DNA of 64,000 nucleotides from Kitagawia praeruptora (GCA_037693485.1 CM075344.1:72845501-72909500), one strand, 5' to 3'. Positions 46,614 through 60,945 are shown, numbered from the stretch's first letter. Numbers and translations are program-made. Notes: generated by a model from the letters alone, not told the origin.

Positions 46614-49600
46614 GTCTCCCCTCCTTAAAAGGATTCCGTCCCGGAATCAGGTAGAAGACAATTGGGTACTTATTGGTTATTTCACTTTCCAATTCTCTGG
46701 TCGATCCTTACACATTCCAATCTTTCTAAAGCGCATCGTACTGGTGTTACAATACACCCTTTATACGTTCTACCAATTCCTTGGTACTTTCGTACAACAC
46801 ATTATCCGGTATACGTTCTTATCCGGTCTTATACTATTAACCTTATTGGTACGTGCAGTGACTTAGGTATCACTAACGCGCTACGAATTTCGGAGATAAC
46901 CTCACTCGTAATTTTGTAATTCCTGACTGCTTTAATCTTCGCAATCTCGCTTAATATATAGAATTAGAAGAATTTATTGAGAGATTACTATGATCAATGA
47001 ACATTTGTTATATTGCATAGTTAGTACAGAAGGGGGCCAGCCTTTAGTACTTGACAAACAATTAAACAATTAATGGCATTCCACTTAGACTTCTATCACA
47101 CAGACAGATCGTCACGTAGCAGTACCTCCCCTCCTTAAAGGGTTGTTCTTCTCAATTTAAAAGAAAATTAATAAGGAAGAAGAAAAGAAAAGAATTTCAA
47201 AGAATTATATAAGAAAATTTTCATGATTGTCGAAATATCATACTTAGAATTCACCTCTGAACTATAGAGGTTTATTAGCGAAGAAAGATAATCGTATTCG
47301 TATCAAATACTACTTTATCATAATCTCACATATCACATGTCCTTACTGCTCTGTCCATCATTCTATGGACCTATACTCTTGTTCGATATTAGCATCATTT
47401 ACTTTTGGAGAATCCTTCAACCTTTTAGGTTAAATCTTGGATTTCTCGTTTGACTTTATTATAACTGACATTTCACGCCACGAAACTGGATCTTTCATAT
47501 TCATAATACTAACACTATCAGGTTGTCATTCCGAGAGTTCGTTAGAAAAACTCATTCATCAATCCATTCATAACATTTCTTGCTTCACATTCCATTATTT
47601 CCCAATCTTTTCTTTATCAATCACATTCTTCGTATTATCTAATTCTTATTTACTGCTGTTGGTTAACTTCCACCGTCATCTCCGTATTGAGACACTCGTC
47701 ACCTTTACTCAATACGTGTTACACGTTTGGGTCAAATTTTCCTTTGTTCAACCATCTAGATTTCACCTTCTCATTCCATGAGTCTCTTTATTACTCAATC
47801 AATCTATTCCATATTTCTTCGAATTTTCCAAACTTAAAAAGGAGTCAATTTGTATGTCATTTTTGCTCCTAATTCCAACTTTCCGTTTTGGCCAATACCC
47901 TTGCCCTGCCAATTCCATACTTTTCTCGCTTCATTACTGGAGCTTCTCATGAGCCCGCCTATCTGACTCTCTTATTAATTCTCAACTCTATTTCCATCTC
48001 TATCGATCACTTGTCTTTATTTCTACTATACTCACTCTATGAACCATCATAGCCTAATCATTTATTTCACCCATCCCGTCGTTCCAGAATTTAAACCATT
48101 CGAAATTAACCGGGATGATTTCTCTAACTTAGATTCAATTCGACATTTCCACAGTCGTTATCATCTACCTTCTCGGAAGGATCACCATTGTTTATCGTTC
48201 ATGCAGTGATTTAATAACTAACATCATAATTGTCAACTCAAGATCCTCTAGGAAAACAAAATGATCACTATTTCCTATCCATAAGGAACGCTTCCTGAAC
48301 ATGACGTAGATATTACATGAAGCAGATAAAATTGCAGGAAGCTTCCAGCATCGCAGCTGGAACAGGCTGGTGAGATTATTAATCAGATGTCTCCAGTATA
48401 TGACTAGAAGCTTAGTAGTTCACTTAATCACTTTTCCGAACCTCGTTAATCCTTCTCACAAGGATACTTTTCAGCATCACGATTCTCCAACCTCATAATC
48501 CTCTATCTTGTTTACACAGAAATACATCAACATAAACTTGCTTGTCATTCATCGTCATGCCAATAGCTTATCAATATCCGTACAAATCTAACTTCTGTAT
48601 TTAATCATCCCTTATTAACTCATCTCTCCTCTTCCTTTCTAAAATACGGGAGAGTCGCTTGGGGAATTTTGCTCTGGCCTGTCGCAGAATCTTCTAGTGT
48701 CGGTAATGTGTTGCAGACAAAATCAGGAGTCGAATGTTTACTTAAACTATCCTTATAGTTGGTTCTCGCACCAACATCGGGGAACATAAATTCCTCCATC
48801 ACAATCTGACCTTCAAGGTCATTCTCATTTTCACGTTATTCCTTTAGTATGAGCATATATACTTACTTCCTTATACTTAAAGTGTCGGCCACCTCATTGG
48901 CCTTTCCTGAATATAATAATTTCTTGAAGTCAACGTTTTCTGGATTTATTCCAACTCAGGGTGAAAGCATTCTCCCTTAAATTCTGCTGAATGGGAGAAA
49001 GCATATATCAGTCTTTTCCAAAAGTCATTGCTTCCACCTTTCTGGTGTGAACTTTACTACAGGTACTCCCAGTCATACCTAGGATATTTCCTTACTTAAC
49101 TCCCTTCTCGTTTTAGGATAATCTCAACCTTATTGGTTCAATCCATACTTCCTCATGGTTTCACACATGCTTCATCTGGCCTTATTATTACTATGCCATA
49201 CATTCCTTACCAAACTTCCCCTTTGAAGTTCAGAACATTACCTCTTCCCTTATAGGGTCTCTTAGGTCATCCTCATCATTCCTCCTGTATCTTCTGGGTA
49301 CAGGGTATATCGAACATCAATAATCAATTTTATAACAATTCTGTCTATGTACTTTTCGAGACTCCTTTCCACAAATCCTTACAGGCTCTTTATACTTTGG
49401 TCGATTCAACTTATATCGTCTGAATTCAAAATGTCTTTATTAGGGGTGATGCTATCCTTTGTGCATCCCCAGGGTTCGTCTTAATTTATGGATGCTCTAC
49501 CCTCAATTATAATTTCAAGGAATACTTACATTACCCTGAAATTGGCAATCAAACCATGTACCCTTTATAAGGGTCTGTTTTCAATCATTCTCATCTTAAT

Positions 49601-52483
49601 AATCTATAGGTAGCTTAATGTTAACCTTTCTTTCAAACGAATGTCGGTCTACATGACCTCCCAAAAGACAACATATGTCTATCTACTCTTTCATACAGAA
49701 CTTGGTAATGGTAGCAAGGATGTTCTGGAAGATATTGGTCGTGTTCAACGTGAATCTCTTAGTGCCTAATGCTCTTTTTGAGGACACTAAGCTTCAGATA
49801 ACATTTATGCATCATACTGCACTGACTTTGGCAATCTTCGTAACTCTTCATTGGTCACTACCCTCAATCCTAATACGTCCATGGTATATATAAAATCCAT
49901 TCTCATGTATCTCAATTCATTTTATATCAAAAGTCCTCGCGGTTGGCACTTGGTTAGAAGCACCCCGCTTTGTCCTTATATTGCTGGTTTAGTCACTTGA
50001 TAATCCTTAGTGACTTGGCCCCACTGGCCATGCTAAATTATGCGAGTTTAGGGGTTGGCTAATAGCAATACTTTTCTAGCAATTGCTGGCATAGTGCCTT
50101 TGACTTTGATACCTTTTGATCTTTTCAAAACTTTACTCCATATAAGTCTCAATTGACTTCTCGGTACCGTCTCCGGTCACCTTTCCTTATTTTTTTTTTA
50201 TCTTTTCAACTATTCTTATTAATTCCATGTGCCACAAAAGTTTACACTCTTGGCATAACAGCCTTTTCATTTAAGTCAATCCCGAAATTTCTCAGTCCGG
50301 CTTGTTTCTTAATTACATTTCCCTTTTTCCGTCAAATCTCAACTTCATAATTTTTATCCCTACATTCAATCGTAATAATCGGGGCCTGTCTACCAACCTG
50401 TATAGTGGTTACTTTACCCAATCCATAGGGTTCGCTCCAATTTCCATTCTCTTCGGTGACGTATTCTGATAATCAGAAAGACAAGGTTTGCCGAATTTTG
50501 TCCCATTCCTTTCCAGGATTAGGGAAATTTCAGTCAATTTATCCACCCACTGGTAGCATTAAGAAGACCCATTTTGATACCCAAAGAATATTTCTAGAAA
50601 CATCTGAGCTGGTCGAACCACATACAGTTACAGTAATGAAATGATTGACCTAAAGTTGGGAGTTTAACCATTGGAAAGAAACCAAATATATACCTCCCCT
50701 ATAAGGGAAATCAAAAGTTTCAACCTAAAACATGCCACATCTTCCCGATACATATTCATCCTAATAATCGATACTACCGAATACCGGTCTTTCTAACAAC
50801 TAGTTTTTAGAAGGAACACTACCGTCGTAGTTAGTCGTCCCACAAAATTTGCACTATCAAGGCCATCCGAATCTGGTAAACCGTGTTGTCCAAATATATA
50901 TTCGAAGTTACACTGCTATGCAACATAAGCACAGTGCCTACCCTGCGTGAGATGCACCATAAAACAGTGCAAAATTCTCCTCCTTTCATTTAGGCAACGC
51001 CAACGCTGGGTCATCACCAATTTCATCTTTAGCTCCATGAAGATATTCTCATATTTATCTTCTCCATTCATACTCTTTAATCTTACAATTAAGTCGGGTG
51101 ACGGGACTACACTCTTTGTGAAGTCCTGAGCAAATCTTGGGTGATACCTCGTGAATTTATGAAATTTATCACCTTTGTCGGTGTGGTCGGCCAATCTCCA
51201 TTTGAAACTGTCTTTAATTTGGTGGGGTCAATCAATCACTACTTCCTATTGATCATATGTCCTCCTGTCTGGACTTTATTTTGCCAAAACTCTCACTTCG
51301 AGACCATGGACTACATCTGTTCATTCAGGTTGCATCTAAAAGCATTCTCAATTTCATCTCAACCACTGCTTGCCTTACTCACTCCATTTATGATTCAGTG
51401 TCAAAATAAACTTAAGGTAACTACCATAATCCATTCAAGGAAAAGAAGGAATTTACTATTCCTTTAAATCACATGCATCTAATGTTTCTGGTTCATCATT
51501 CCACTGAGTTGAACTAGACTTTACTTGGTTCCTGACGATAGCCTTATTACTAGTTTGTCACAGACTCATTGGTCTTCTCCTCTTGTAGGTTCTGAGATCC
51601 TTGTCTCGCTTACTACTTCCTTATATACTTTATTCAATCATGCCATCACCTTTCAATGTCTTTATTTTCTAAGTTGATCCATTCATAAAATGGACATTTC
51701 CTTGAACCCAACCACCTTATCAATCTAAGTTTGACTTTACCAATTATCACTTATGAAATCTGCCTTCTCATGGCGAATTATCATTACAATATTCATACTA
51801 ATTCATTTATCACCTGATATGGCACTTGCTGCCTCTATCTTAACTGCTCCTGGAGACTCTGCTCCTTGTCCTCTATTGTTGACTTTGATAATCATGTACC
51901 ACTCTATCTCTTTCCTCATTAATCTAAAGGTCTCTAAGGATTTTAATCTATCCCTATATAGGATCTCAAGTAATTCCTCAAATCCATCCTGCCTGTTGGT
52001 ACTTCATCTAGCAGTCTAACTACGAATCCAATACGCATCCTTAGTTCTCTTAATAATATCTCAGTTCTGTATGCTCACTTTTATGAGCACTACACCTTAA
52101 CTCTTACAGTCTCTCTGGCTGTAGCCCTCATTTCCTTAAGTGTAAACTCCTTATACTTATCAATATTCCCTTCCTCTGCTGGGACCTCAACCGGGTCCTC
52201 AGTAGGGTGCTCTATCGAATCCACCATCCGATCTTCAACATCAAAACAAGCATCATTATGTTACTGCTCGTAATCCCCAAGGTCTGTCGCCTTACTAGTC
52301 GATACAAGAACGAGCTAAGTTACTATCATGATACTTTAGGGTTCCCATAAGGGTTTTATATGTCAATACTACATTATGTAGTCTGACTATGAACTTGGCA
52401 AGAGTTCTTATTATCTTAATGAATTTATTGTTTTAACGTCACGTCATCTCTGGGATTTATAACGCTCTCTCTGATACCATTTC
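46614..52483 (-). other. LARD internal domain B, non-coding
   Basis: 5870 bp, the second copy of the internal domain, with the same primer site (52479-52464) and purine tract (from 46614). It differs from copy A by scattered single bases and an 8-bp insertion (GGTCTTCT) near 51573. The same small open frames recur. No coding domain recognised. Confidence 0.8.
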
Positions 52484-55400
52484 TGTAACACCCCCAGATC
52501 CGGGGTCAGGGATCTGGTCGTTACGGTCTCAATATCCATGCACAAAACCAACATAGTCTAAATTACAACCTTGTGACCCAAAACAACAACATAAAACACA
52601 CCCGTTATAGTCCCAGAGATGAAATCAGAGCAACCAACAATATTATTAATCACAAGTTTGAGTTCTTACAACCCAAAGAATTACAATTAACCATTACAAA
52701 CTCTTTGCCATCCATTTGTATATGCCATATAATAATTACACTTGATACTCAAATGCTAACAACTAGCCTACCAGTAGCTGCCTCTTCAGCAATGGTAGCT
52801 ATGACCTCAGCGATTATTCCTCTGACGGCTGTCACCTGCTTACGCTGAATGCGCCTTGCGCGGCCATCTGATCTAGCTGTTGTTGTGATATAAATAAATA
52901 AAGCAAGGGTGAGCAATAGCCCACCTAAAAGAATATAACTGAACAGTAATAATATATAACAGTTCAAAATATCTTTGATACCATATGCCACGCATTAACG
53001 ACCGTATTACCAATTTAAGGTATGAGATGTAGTTACAAAGTAACTTTAAATATAATTGATCCGAAGAAATATCTGCTATGGCAAAGATAAGCAAGATATT
53101 ATCAAATTTTCATGATAGAGGAACTTGTTGGAAGAATATTGCAATTCCAGTTCAAGTACTTTTCAAACCTGCCAACAATGATAATGTTGCAGAAAATTTC
53201 CCAATTTGGAAGATGAACTAATACGGGAGCTTTGCCGCGCCAGGAGCCACAACATTTACGATGATCAGTCGCATGTCATGCTCCCCATCATTTGTTCTCT
53301 ACATGTAGAAGGAAGCACCGACGGATCGCCCGCCCTCTGGAACCCCCCGGCCAACGGTTGGGCCATTAGTTGCTGGACCGGCGCCACTCGGCCACTTACG
53401 CATCTCCTAGTTCGAATAACATCCATAACTCTGAAACATAAAGTTCGTCCCCCTTTCCCCAAGTATAGTACTTGTTGATAGGACTCCACAAAGTAGTCGT
53501 ATCTAATTGGAAAGGAAAATTTCACCAATATTTCCCAAGCTGGTGCTTGTTAATGGATATAAACTTGTTCCATCAATCTTACCCCTCGAGCGTTGAGGAG
53601 GTAACCAAACAGACTCATATTGATGTTTGAAAGAATCAAGATGTGAGTGACAAGATAGTTTCGCAAGTATAGGACCGGGCAGTCCAATAAATAACATCTC
53701 TCAAGTGAGATCCCCTTATATACGTTTGGAAGTTGAGCGAGTATTTAAATCTTCTTTAAGATAGATTTAAATAAAAATAAAGTTTTGGGAACCGCCCCTT
53801 GATAAAAATAATCATAAAATACTCCAAAATATTTTACACCATATCTGAAGGTGACAGATAATCTTTGAATAATATGAATCATTATAAAAGAACTTAAAAG
53901 GATTTAAATAAATATTCCAAGAATATTAATTAACTCAATATTAATTAAGGAATATGAATAAATCATAATATTACTCGTAAGTAATCCTCAAATGAATATT
54001 TAGAATTATTTACTAAATAACTCTCTTCTTTATATGAATATTCAAAATAATATTCATTAATTAAATAAACTCAAATAAATGTTTAAAATAATGTTCACTA
54101 AATAAATCCAATCTTAAATGGATATTTGAAAATAATAATGTTTATTGGTGAAATAAACATCCCTTGGATATTTGATATAATATTCATTGAATTAATAGTG
54201 AATATTCAACTTAAGAATGATACTTATTGATGAGATAATTGTCGACTGAATATTTGAGACAATATTCATTAAATAAATAATGAATATTCAATATTAATAA
54301 TATTTATCGAAGAAATGATTATCGAATGAATATTCGAAATTATGTTCAATAATTGAATCGACTTTAAATGAATGTCGAAGATAATATTTATCGTCTCAAG
54401 GGAATATTCAAAATAATATCTATCGATGAACTGGAGTTCGAATCAATGTTCAACTAATATTTATAAAATAAATAGGGACTGAATGAATATTCGAAATAAT
54501 ATTCATTTAAATAAATAAAGCTCGAATGAATATTAAAATAATATTCATTAAATAAATAAACTCGAATGAATATTCAAAATAATATTTATCGAAGGAATAG
54601 GAATGAATATTCTCTAAGTAAAGAACTTAACTGAGGGTTCGAAATAATATTCGAATATTAAATCGACTTTAGATGAATATTAAAGATAATGTTCATCGAA
54701 TAATTAAATATCTGATGAATAACCCGAATAATATTCATCAAATAATCTCAAAAGAATATCTCAATAATATTCGCCAGATAATAAATGGGAAATATTTACT
54801 TAATTATTTTCCTCTGAAAATAATGTCAATATATCAAGAAATAACGACTCCCGGTCTATAATCAAGGAATGAGGTTCAGATGCCCTTCGTTTACGGGTCT
54901 TAGAAATTTCCGGCTTATAACTGATACAATAACTATCTAACTCATAAGCCAACAATAATTCAGGGAACAAGTATATCAATATGACTTTGAAAGTAGGCAT
55001 GCATGCTATGGCATATGTATAACAGAAAGCATATATATATATATAATCACAACAACAGTCTTTTAAAAAGGATTTGAAACTTGCCTGGAAATCGAGTGTG
55101 GGTAGGGGTAGTGGTAGCGTGTCCCGGGTCAGCCTGGTGATCTATAAAGAGCCAAGGCATTCGGGATTAATCACTTAACACTTTACAAGAAGATATATAG
55201 ACTTCACTTAAGTCGAAACACGTTTTCGCATTATCTTGTTATACACCTCTAGTGTAACTCTTTTTATCACCGATGTGGTTCGACATACGTTCGCTATTAT
55301 GACCCGTCATTGTACCCACACTTAATACGTAGTTAAGCCATGTAAGTTTTAATATCGATTATTTGCGAATCAAGATTGTACTACGAGTTTTATCGTCCGT

Positions 55401-57298
55401 TTTCTAAGTTATTAACCAAAGTCATAATCAAGCATGCTTCTAGGGGTTCGTTCGCGTTTAACCTTGATTCGAACATTTTTATAAAATCGTAAAACGATCC
55501 TTTTAATGCAAGGTTTTCTCTCACACCTTCCTTATCATCTCTAGTATTTAATTACGATGGTTCGCTACTGCATTACCGAATTTATACAGGTTCAATTCCG
55601 ATTACGAACTGGTGCTCTCGTTTACGAACCACTTATCTTCATTCGACCATAACTCCTAAACCGTATATCCATTTCACTCGATCTTTATATCAAAACGAAG
55701 CTCATAACATGAACTAACTAAACATAGCAAAATCCGGGACTGGACAGTAAGGTAATGCTACTGCTATTCACGGTTTCTTAAGGTCAACGACAATCGGGCA
55801 TTACGACGGCTATGTTTACACGTTTTCCAAAATTCAAACCATCCAATAATCATAGTTTCCACTCCAAACAACATATACATGTTATTCAACCATGAACTAA
55901 GACCAAGCAATGTCTTTCCGTTCATCTAAACTAATTTAACAATTATCAAAGCCCAAATATAAACTTAATGTCTTAAACATGCACATAACTATAAAACTCC
56001 ATGAAAACTCATGTTTCATCCAAGGGTTTCAAGTGTTATACCTTTGATTGAAGCTTGATAGTGCTAATATACTCTTACAACTCCTAAACCTTGCTTAAAC
56101 TATCCTTTGGAAGCCATAAAACTAAAGATCAAAATCAAAACAAGAATGTTAGTTACTATTCATCATCACTTTCATAATTCTTTTGAAAATGAAAAACTCA
56201 AAGGATGATGCTAAGGTTTTGGGTTTACCTTCTACTAGTCTCAAGCTTGATTTTAAGCTATAGTTTGAAGTGAATGGATGGTGGCAAGTCTCCCCCCCCC
56301 CATTTTTCTTGTTTTAGGCCGAGAGCTTTTAGAGCTTGGTGGTGGTGGTTTTGTTTTTGTGTTTTGCTTGGTTATGACTAATACATGTATTATTATGTAT
56401 AAAACTTGGATGCATCTCCTTTAATGGGTTGTCAACCATCTATTGGTGCCACTTGTTGATATATTACTTGTCCAAGTGTTGCCTCCACATTAAACAAGTC
56501 CATTTTTGCAAAAGTGCACTTATACCACCTAGCTTGTAGTTGACTTACAAACATGTCACTTAGGTTTCTCCTTTTTCCACCAATTGCACTTGTTTGTCTC
56601 TTGGTTAATTGTTCGTTCTTTTGTCCGGTTATTACTCAATTTCCTTGCTTGTTCGGAGGAATAACTCATTCGTTTCTAGTTAGGGTTTTACCGGAAACCT
56701 TCTTAATAATTATAATACCATTCCCCATCTTTCTTAATACTTCTCGAATTTAAATTCCTTAAATCCCTTTAATAAATACTTAAGTCTAGCAGTGTCCAGG
56801 GAATCTCGGAGAAAAATAAAAGTGCTACTTTTCAGAATCCGATGTCGTTTACATACACTTATTTCGCCCCTGGATCATGAATACGAACTCAGAATTCCAT
56901 TCTGAATACTTCTATACAACGTCGCCTAATAATATTCGTATTTCTACCAAAAACACTATTCATTCTTCATTCCATCCTTATTCCTTATATTTATAATAAT
57001 GTCCTTGCTCTCTTTCGGGCATTCCTTAACCCTTTTACGGAATCACTGGACTAACAGCAGATATTTATTTGGATGACACAAGAATATCTCCTTCCTCTTT
57101 GGAGTGCCATAACTTATTTCTTAGGAGATAGATTATTCTAATCTAGGTTGTCAACCCATTACATTCTTCATGACATATAATCATTTAAATCTATACCCAT
57201 TCACATTTATTGTTAATACCTTGTAGTCGGAGTCACTGTTCATTCTTTCATCAATATATAAAAAGTTTTAATTCTACCGAAAATTCGGGGTTCTTACA
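52484..57298 (-). repeat. LARD LTR3 (5' LTR of the array)
   Basis: A complete 4815-bp LTR, ending at the ATTAT duplication and the resumed Copia-A frame. TATA box TATATAAG read leftward at 53715-53722. Its C-homopolymer near 56290 is longer than in LTR1 and LTR2, and its (TA)n run differs in length, as expected for independent copies. Confidence 0.92.
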
Positions 57299-57303
57299 AT
57301 TAT

Positions 57304-59912
57304 GGCATGCTAGACTAGGACATGTACATTACAAAAGAATAAAGGATATGTCAAAAATGAGTCTCATACCTGCTATTGATTTAGATAATGAAAAATGCAA
57401 AACATGCATGTTAACAAAGATAACAAGAAAGCCCTTTAAGGAGGTTAATAGGGTGTCTGATGTTTTAGAACTAGTACATAGTGATTTGTGTGATTTCCAT
57501 TCTACACCATCATTAGGAAATAAAAAGTATGTAGTTACTTTTATTGATGATGCTACTAGATATTGCTATGTATATTTATTGCATGCTAAGGATGAAGCTC
57601 TTGACTTCTTTAAAATTTATAAAGAAGAAGTAGAGCTACATCAGAGTACCATGATTAAAAATCTACGTACTGATAGAGGAGGTTAGTATTATGATCCGGT
57701 TTATTTTCAATCTACTGGTATAATACATCAAACCACGGCTCCTTATACACCACAACAAAATGGTGTGGCAGAGCGAAAGAATAGGACTTTGAAAGAAATG
57801 GTTAATTCCTTGTTATCCTACTCGGGTTTGAGTGAGGGATTTTGGGGTGAGGCTATGTTGACAGCCTGTCACTTATTGAATCGAATTCCTAGTAAGAGGA
57901 ATAAGATTACCCCTTATGAACTTTGGTATAAAGAGTCACCAAAATTAAGTTTTCTGAGAGTTTGGGGATGTAGAGCAGTTGTAAGACTCACTGAACCCAA
58001 AAGAAGAAACTTGGGTGAACGAGGTATAGATTGCATATTTGTTGGTTATGCTGAGCATTCCATAGCATATAGATTCTATGTGTTGGAATCTAATGACTAT
58101 GTATCTGTGAACTCGATTATCGAGTCAAGAGATGCTATATTTGATGAAAACAGATTTACATCTATACCTAGACCAATGGACATGCTTCAGAATTCTTCTA
58201 GTAGGAACTCAGTTTCTACTGAAGATGTGAATGGACCGTCCGAACCAAGGAGAAGCACTAGAGCTAGAAAAGCAAAGTCTTTTGGAGATGATTTTCATCT
58301 TTATCTAGTAGAAGGCTCTAGAGATGAAATTGAATATCAATACCAATATTGTTTTGTTATTGAGGAGGATCCAAATACTTTTAGCGAAGCTATGAAATCT
58401 AGGGATGTTGCATTCTGGAAAGAAGCTATCCAAGATGAAATGGATTCTATCATGAATAACAATACTTGGGAATTGAGTGATCTGCCCCCTGGCTGTAAAG
58501 CGTTGGGAAATAGATGGATCTTCAAAAGGAAAATGAAGGTGGACGGTACCATAGATAAGTTTAAAGCCAGATTGGTAATCCAAGGTTTTAGACAAAAAGA
58601 AGGGATTGATTATTTTGATACTTATGCTCCTGTTGCTAGAACCTCCACTATTAGGTTGTTAATGGCACTTGCTGCTATACACAACCTTGTCATTTACCAA
58701 ATGGATGTGAAAACTGCATTCTTGAATGGTGAATTAGATGAAGAGATTTATATGAAACAACCCGAAGGGTTTGTTATGCCTGGTTGTGAGAACAAGGTGT
58801 GTAAATTGAAGAAATCAATTTATGGTCTGAAACAAGCACCGAAGGATTGGCATGATAAATTTGATACTGTAGTCTTGTCTAACGGTTATTTTCTTAACCA
58901 AGCAGACAAGTGTGTATATAGCAAATTTGATGCTTCTGGTAAAGGAGTTATAATTTGTTTATATGTGGATGACATGTTGATTTTTGGTACTGACCAAAAT
59001 CAAGTGGATAAAACCAAGAAGTTCTTGTCATCTAATTTTGATATGAAAGACATGGGGGAGGCTGAGGTGATTCTTGGTATAAGGATCAAGCGTGAGAACA
59101 ATGGCATTTTAATTTCTCAATCTCATTATATTGAGAAGATTCTTAAAAGATTTAACTTTAAGGATTGTTCTCCTGTTAGCACTCCTCTTGATCCTAGTAT
59201 TAAACTCCTACCTAATACAGGTGTTGCAGTATCTCAACTTGAATACTCAAGGGCTATTGGTAGTCTCATGTATGCCATGATAAGCACTAGGCCAGATATT
59301 GCCTATGCTGTTGGAAAGCTTAGTAGGTATACTAGCAAGCCAAGCACACATCATTGGCAAGCCTTAAGCCGAGTGTTCAAATACTTGAAAGGAACCATGG
59401 ATTATGGTTTGACATATACTGGATTTCCTTCGGTTATTGAAGGTCATTCAGATGCAAGTTGGATTTCCAATAAAGAAGATCATTCTTCCACAAGTGGATG
59501 GGTATTCCTTCTTGGGGGAGGTGCTATCTCTTGGGCATCAAAGAAACAAAGTTGCATTACTGATTCAACGATGGAATCTGAATTTGTAGCACTATCAGTG
59601 GCTGGTAAAGAAGCTGAATGGCTAAGAAATCTGATTTATGAGATTCCATTGTGGCCTAAACCGATATCACCAATATCTATCAGATGTGATAGTGAGTCTG
59701 CCTTGTCTAATGCTTATAGACAAGTGTTCAAAGGCAAGTCTAGACACTTAGGTGTTAGACATAGCATGATTTGTGAGCTTATCACGCATGGTGTTATATC
59801 AGTGGAGTTTATAAGAACTCAACACAATTTAGCCGATCATCTAACCAAAGGGTTGAGTAGAGATCTTGTGCACAAGTCGGCTGTAGGGATGGGATTAAAG
59901 TCCATCGAATAA
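57304..59912 (+). pseudogene. Copia-A gag-pol, C-terminal part (integrase, RT, RNase H), one nonsense codon
   Basis: Continues the frame from 18685, starting inside the GAG-pre-integrase domain (HARLGHVHYKRIKDMSKM, CMLTKITRKPF). Integrase: HSDLCDF, FIDDATRYCYVYLL, LRTDRGG, then a TAG at 57684-57686, then TPQQNGVAERKNRT in the same frame. RT begins near NNTWELSDLPPG; KARLVIQGFRQKEGIDY precedes the catalytic YVDDMLIFG near 58960. RNase H: GHSDASWIS, STMESEFVALS, IRCDSESALS, HNLADHLTKG, ending at 59912. The stop falls in integrase after the second catalytic Asp region and before the Glu motif, so full pol could be made only by readthrough. A G-to-T change (GAG to TAG) is the simplest explanation. 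The complete frame would be about 1,333 codons. Confidence 0.92.
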
Positions 59913-60441
59913 CCTCTCATGTTGAGATACCCAATTCCCATCTAATATGACATTAGGTGCTGAATTCAATGTGGAAAGCTTAACATTTAGAGATTGGAAC
60001 ACATTAAAGCATCATCCCAAGGTATGTGTTCAGACCTGCAAGTTAAGGAGGTTGAAGTTTATCTTCTTAATAGTTCTTTTGAAAAATTGCATACGCAGGT
60101 GCGAGAATAAAAGAACTACCTATATGAGCATGAAGTTTAGCCGCTTCAAGAATCTTGGACTTGGCTTTGATATGTTTATGAAGGATTAGGACACTAGGCT
60201 AGTAAAAGATAGTGTCAAGTAAGAACATTTGAGAATGTAAATTTATATGTATATTATCTTCATGTATTCACTATGAATAACCAAGGTTCAATCCATAGTG
60301 ATACCTTGATATTCGAATATTTGGAATGTGTAATATACTAATGTGAAATTCAATCGTCACGATATTTCATTTATGCATAAGTTTGTCGTTTGTTGTGATT
60401 TTGTTTAGTTAATCATGGATTACGCTAAAATGGGGGAGGAT
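59913..60441 (+). other. Copia-A 3' untranslated region and polypurine tract
   Basis: No gene. It ends in AAAATGGGGGAGGAT (60427-60441), the purine-rich primer for plus-strand synthesis, directly before the 3' LTR. Confidence 0.8.
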
Positions 60442-60940
60442 TGTTGGATATTTTAGTGTAATTGGATTGGCTAGTTGATCAATGTAATTGTAATGCTACA
60501 TCGAACAAGTCAGGAGAATGCGGAGTGCATGCTCTGTTCGAGTTCGTTATGATTTCAGAATTATTGCTTATGAGACATGTCTATTGGCATCAAACACATC
60601 TGTTAGAATGAGATGTGTCTATTGGAAAAGACACACCTTGAGGTGTGTCTATTGGCATTGGACATGACTGTTGGAAATGAGATGTGTCTATTGGAAAAGA
60701 CACATCTTGAGGTGTGTCTATTGGCAAAAGACACATCTGTTGACATCTATAAATAGGTGTGGCATTGATCATTTTACACATAGGTTCATTTTGAAATACA
60801 CAGCAAAAAATACATTCTCTCTTCTTGCAGATTTTCTGATTTTATTCGATTGAATTATTTGGGTGAACCACAAATAACTTCAATCTGAAAGTGATCACAC
60901 GACTTCAGAAAAATCCAAGTTATCACCCAATTCCCCAACA
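60442..60940 (+). repeat. Copia-A 3' LTR
   Basis: 499 bp, with 4 differences from the 5' LTR seen by eye. The U5 arm ATAACTTCAATCT is kept at 60874-60886. The U3 repeats and TATA box are also kept. Confidence 0.93.
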
Positions 60941-60945
60941 TAAAG

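Larger units (their letters stand above)
18686..57298 (-). mobile_element. Tandem LARD-like gypsy-derived element: LTR-internal-LTR-internal-LTR
   Basis: Three LTRs, each about 4.815 kb, begin on the minus strand TGTAAGAACCCCGAA and end GGGGGTGTTACA. Two internal domains of 5862 and 5870 bp lie between them. Each internal domain has a tRNA-iMet-type primer site (TGGTATCAGAGAGAGC) 4 nt inside the 5' LTR and a polypurine tract (AAGGAGGGGAGAC) against the 3' LTR. One duplication, ATTAT, flanks the whole array (18681-18685, 57299-57303), so it occupies one insertion site. No gag-pol was recognised. Long LTRs with a conserved non-coding interior define LARDs (large retrotransposon derivatives). 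The terminal words resemble Ty3/gypsy chromoviruses of the Tekay/Del type, as I remember them. Confidence 0.88.
16767..60940 (+). mobile_element. Ty1/copia retrotransposon 'Copia-A', split by the LARD array
   Basis: Two 499-bp LTRs (16767-17265 and 60442-60940) begin TGTTGGATA and end CCCCAACA. They differ at 4 positions by eye. The outer flanks are TAAAG on both sides (16762-16766, 60941-60945). Between them lie one gag-pol frame, cut at 18685 by the array, and a purine-rich tract AAAATGGGGGAGGAT before the 3' LTR. Domain order is gag, protease, integrase, RT, RNase H, the copia order. Excluding the array it is about 5.6 kb. The usual tRNA primer-binding site is not present. It sits about 126 bp upstream of the CACTA transposase start codon. 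Confidence 0.95.

Noticed and set aside
35937..52483. Possible assembly duplication of the LARD unit
   Set aside because: The copies differ by scattered substitutions, an 8-bp indel and simple-repeat lengths, so a pure assembly artefact is unlikely, though long reads should confirm.
57210..57300. Apparent N-terminal start of the right Copia-A frame in LARD sequence
   Set aside because: These codons belong to the end of LTR3; the real frame is the continuation of gag-pol from 18685, resuming at 57304.
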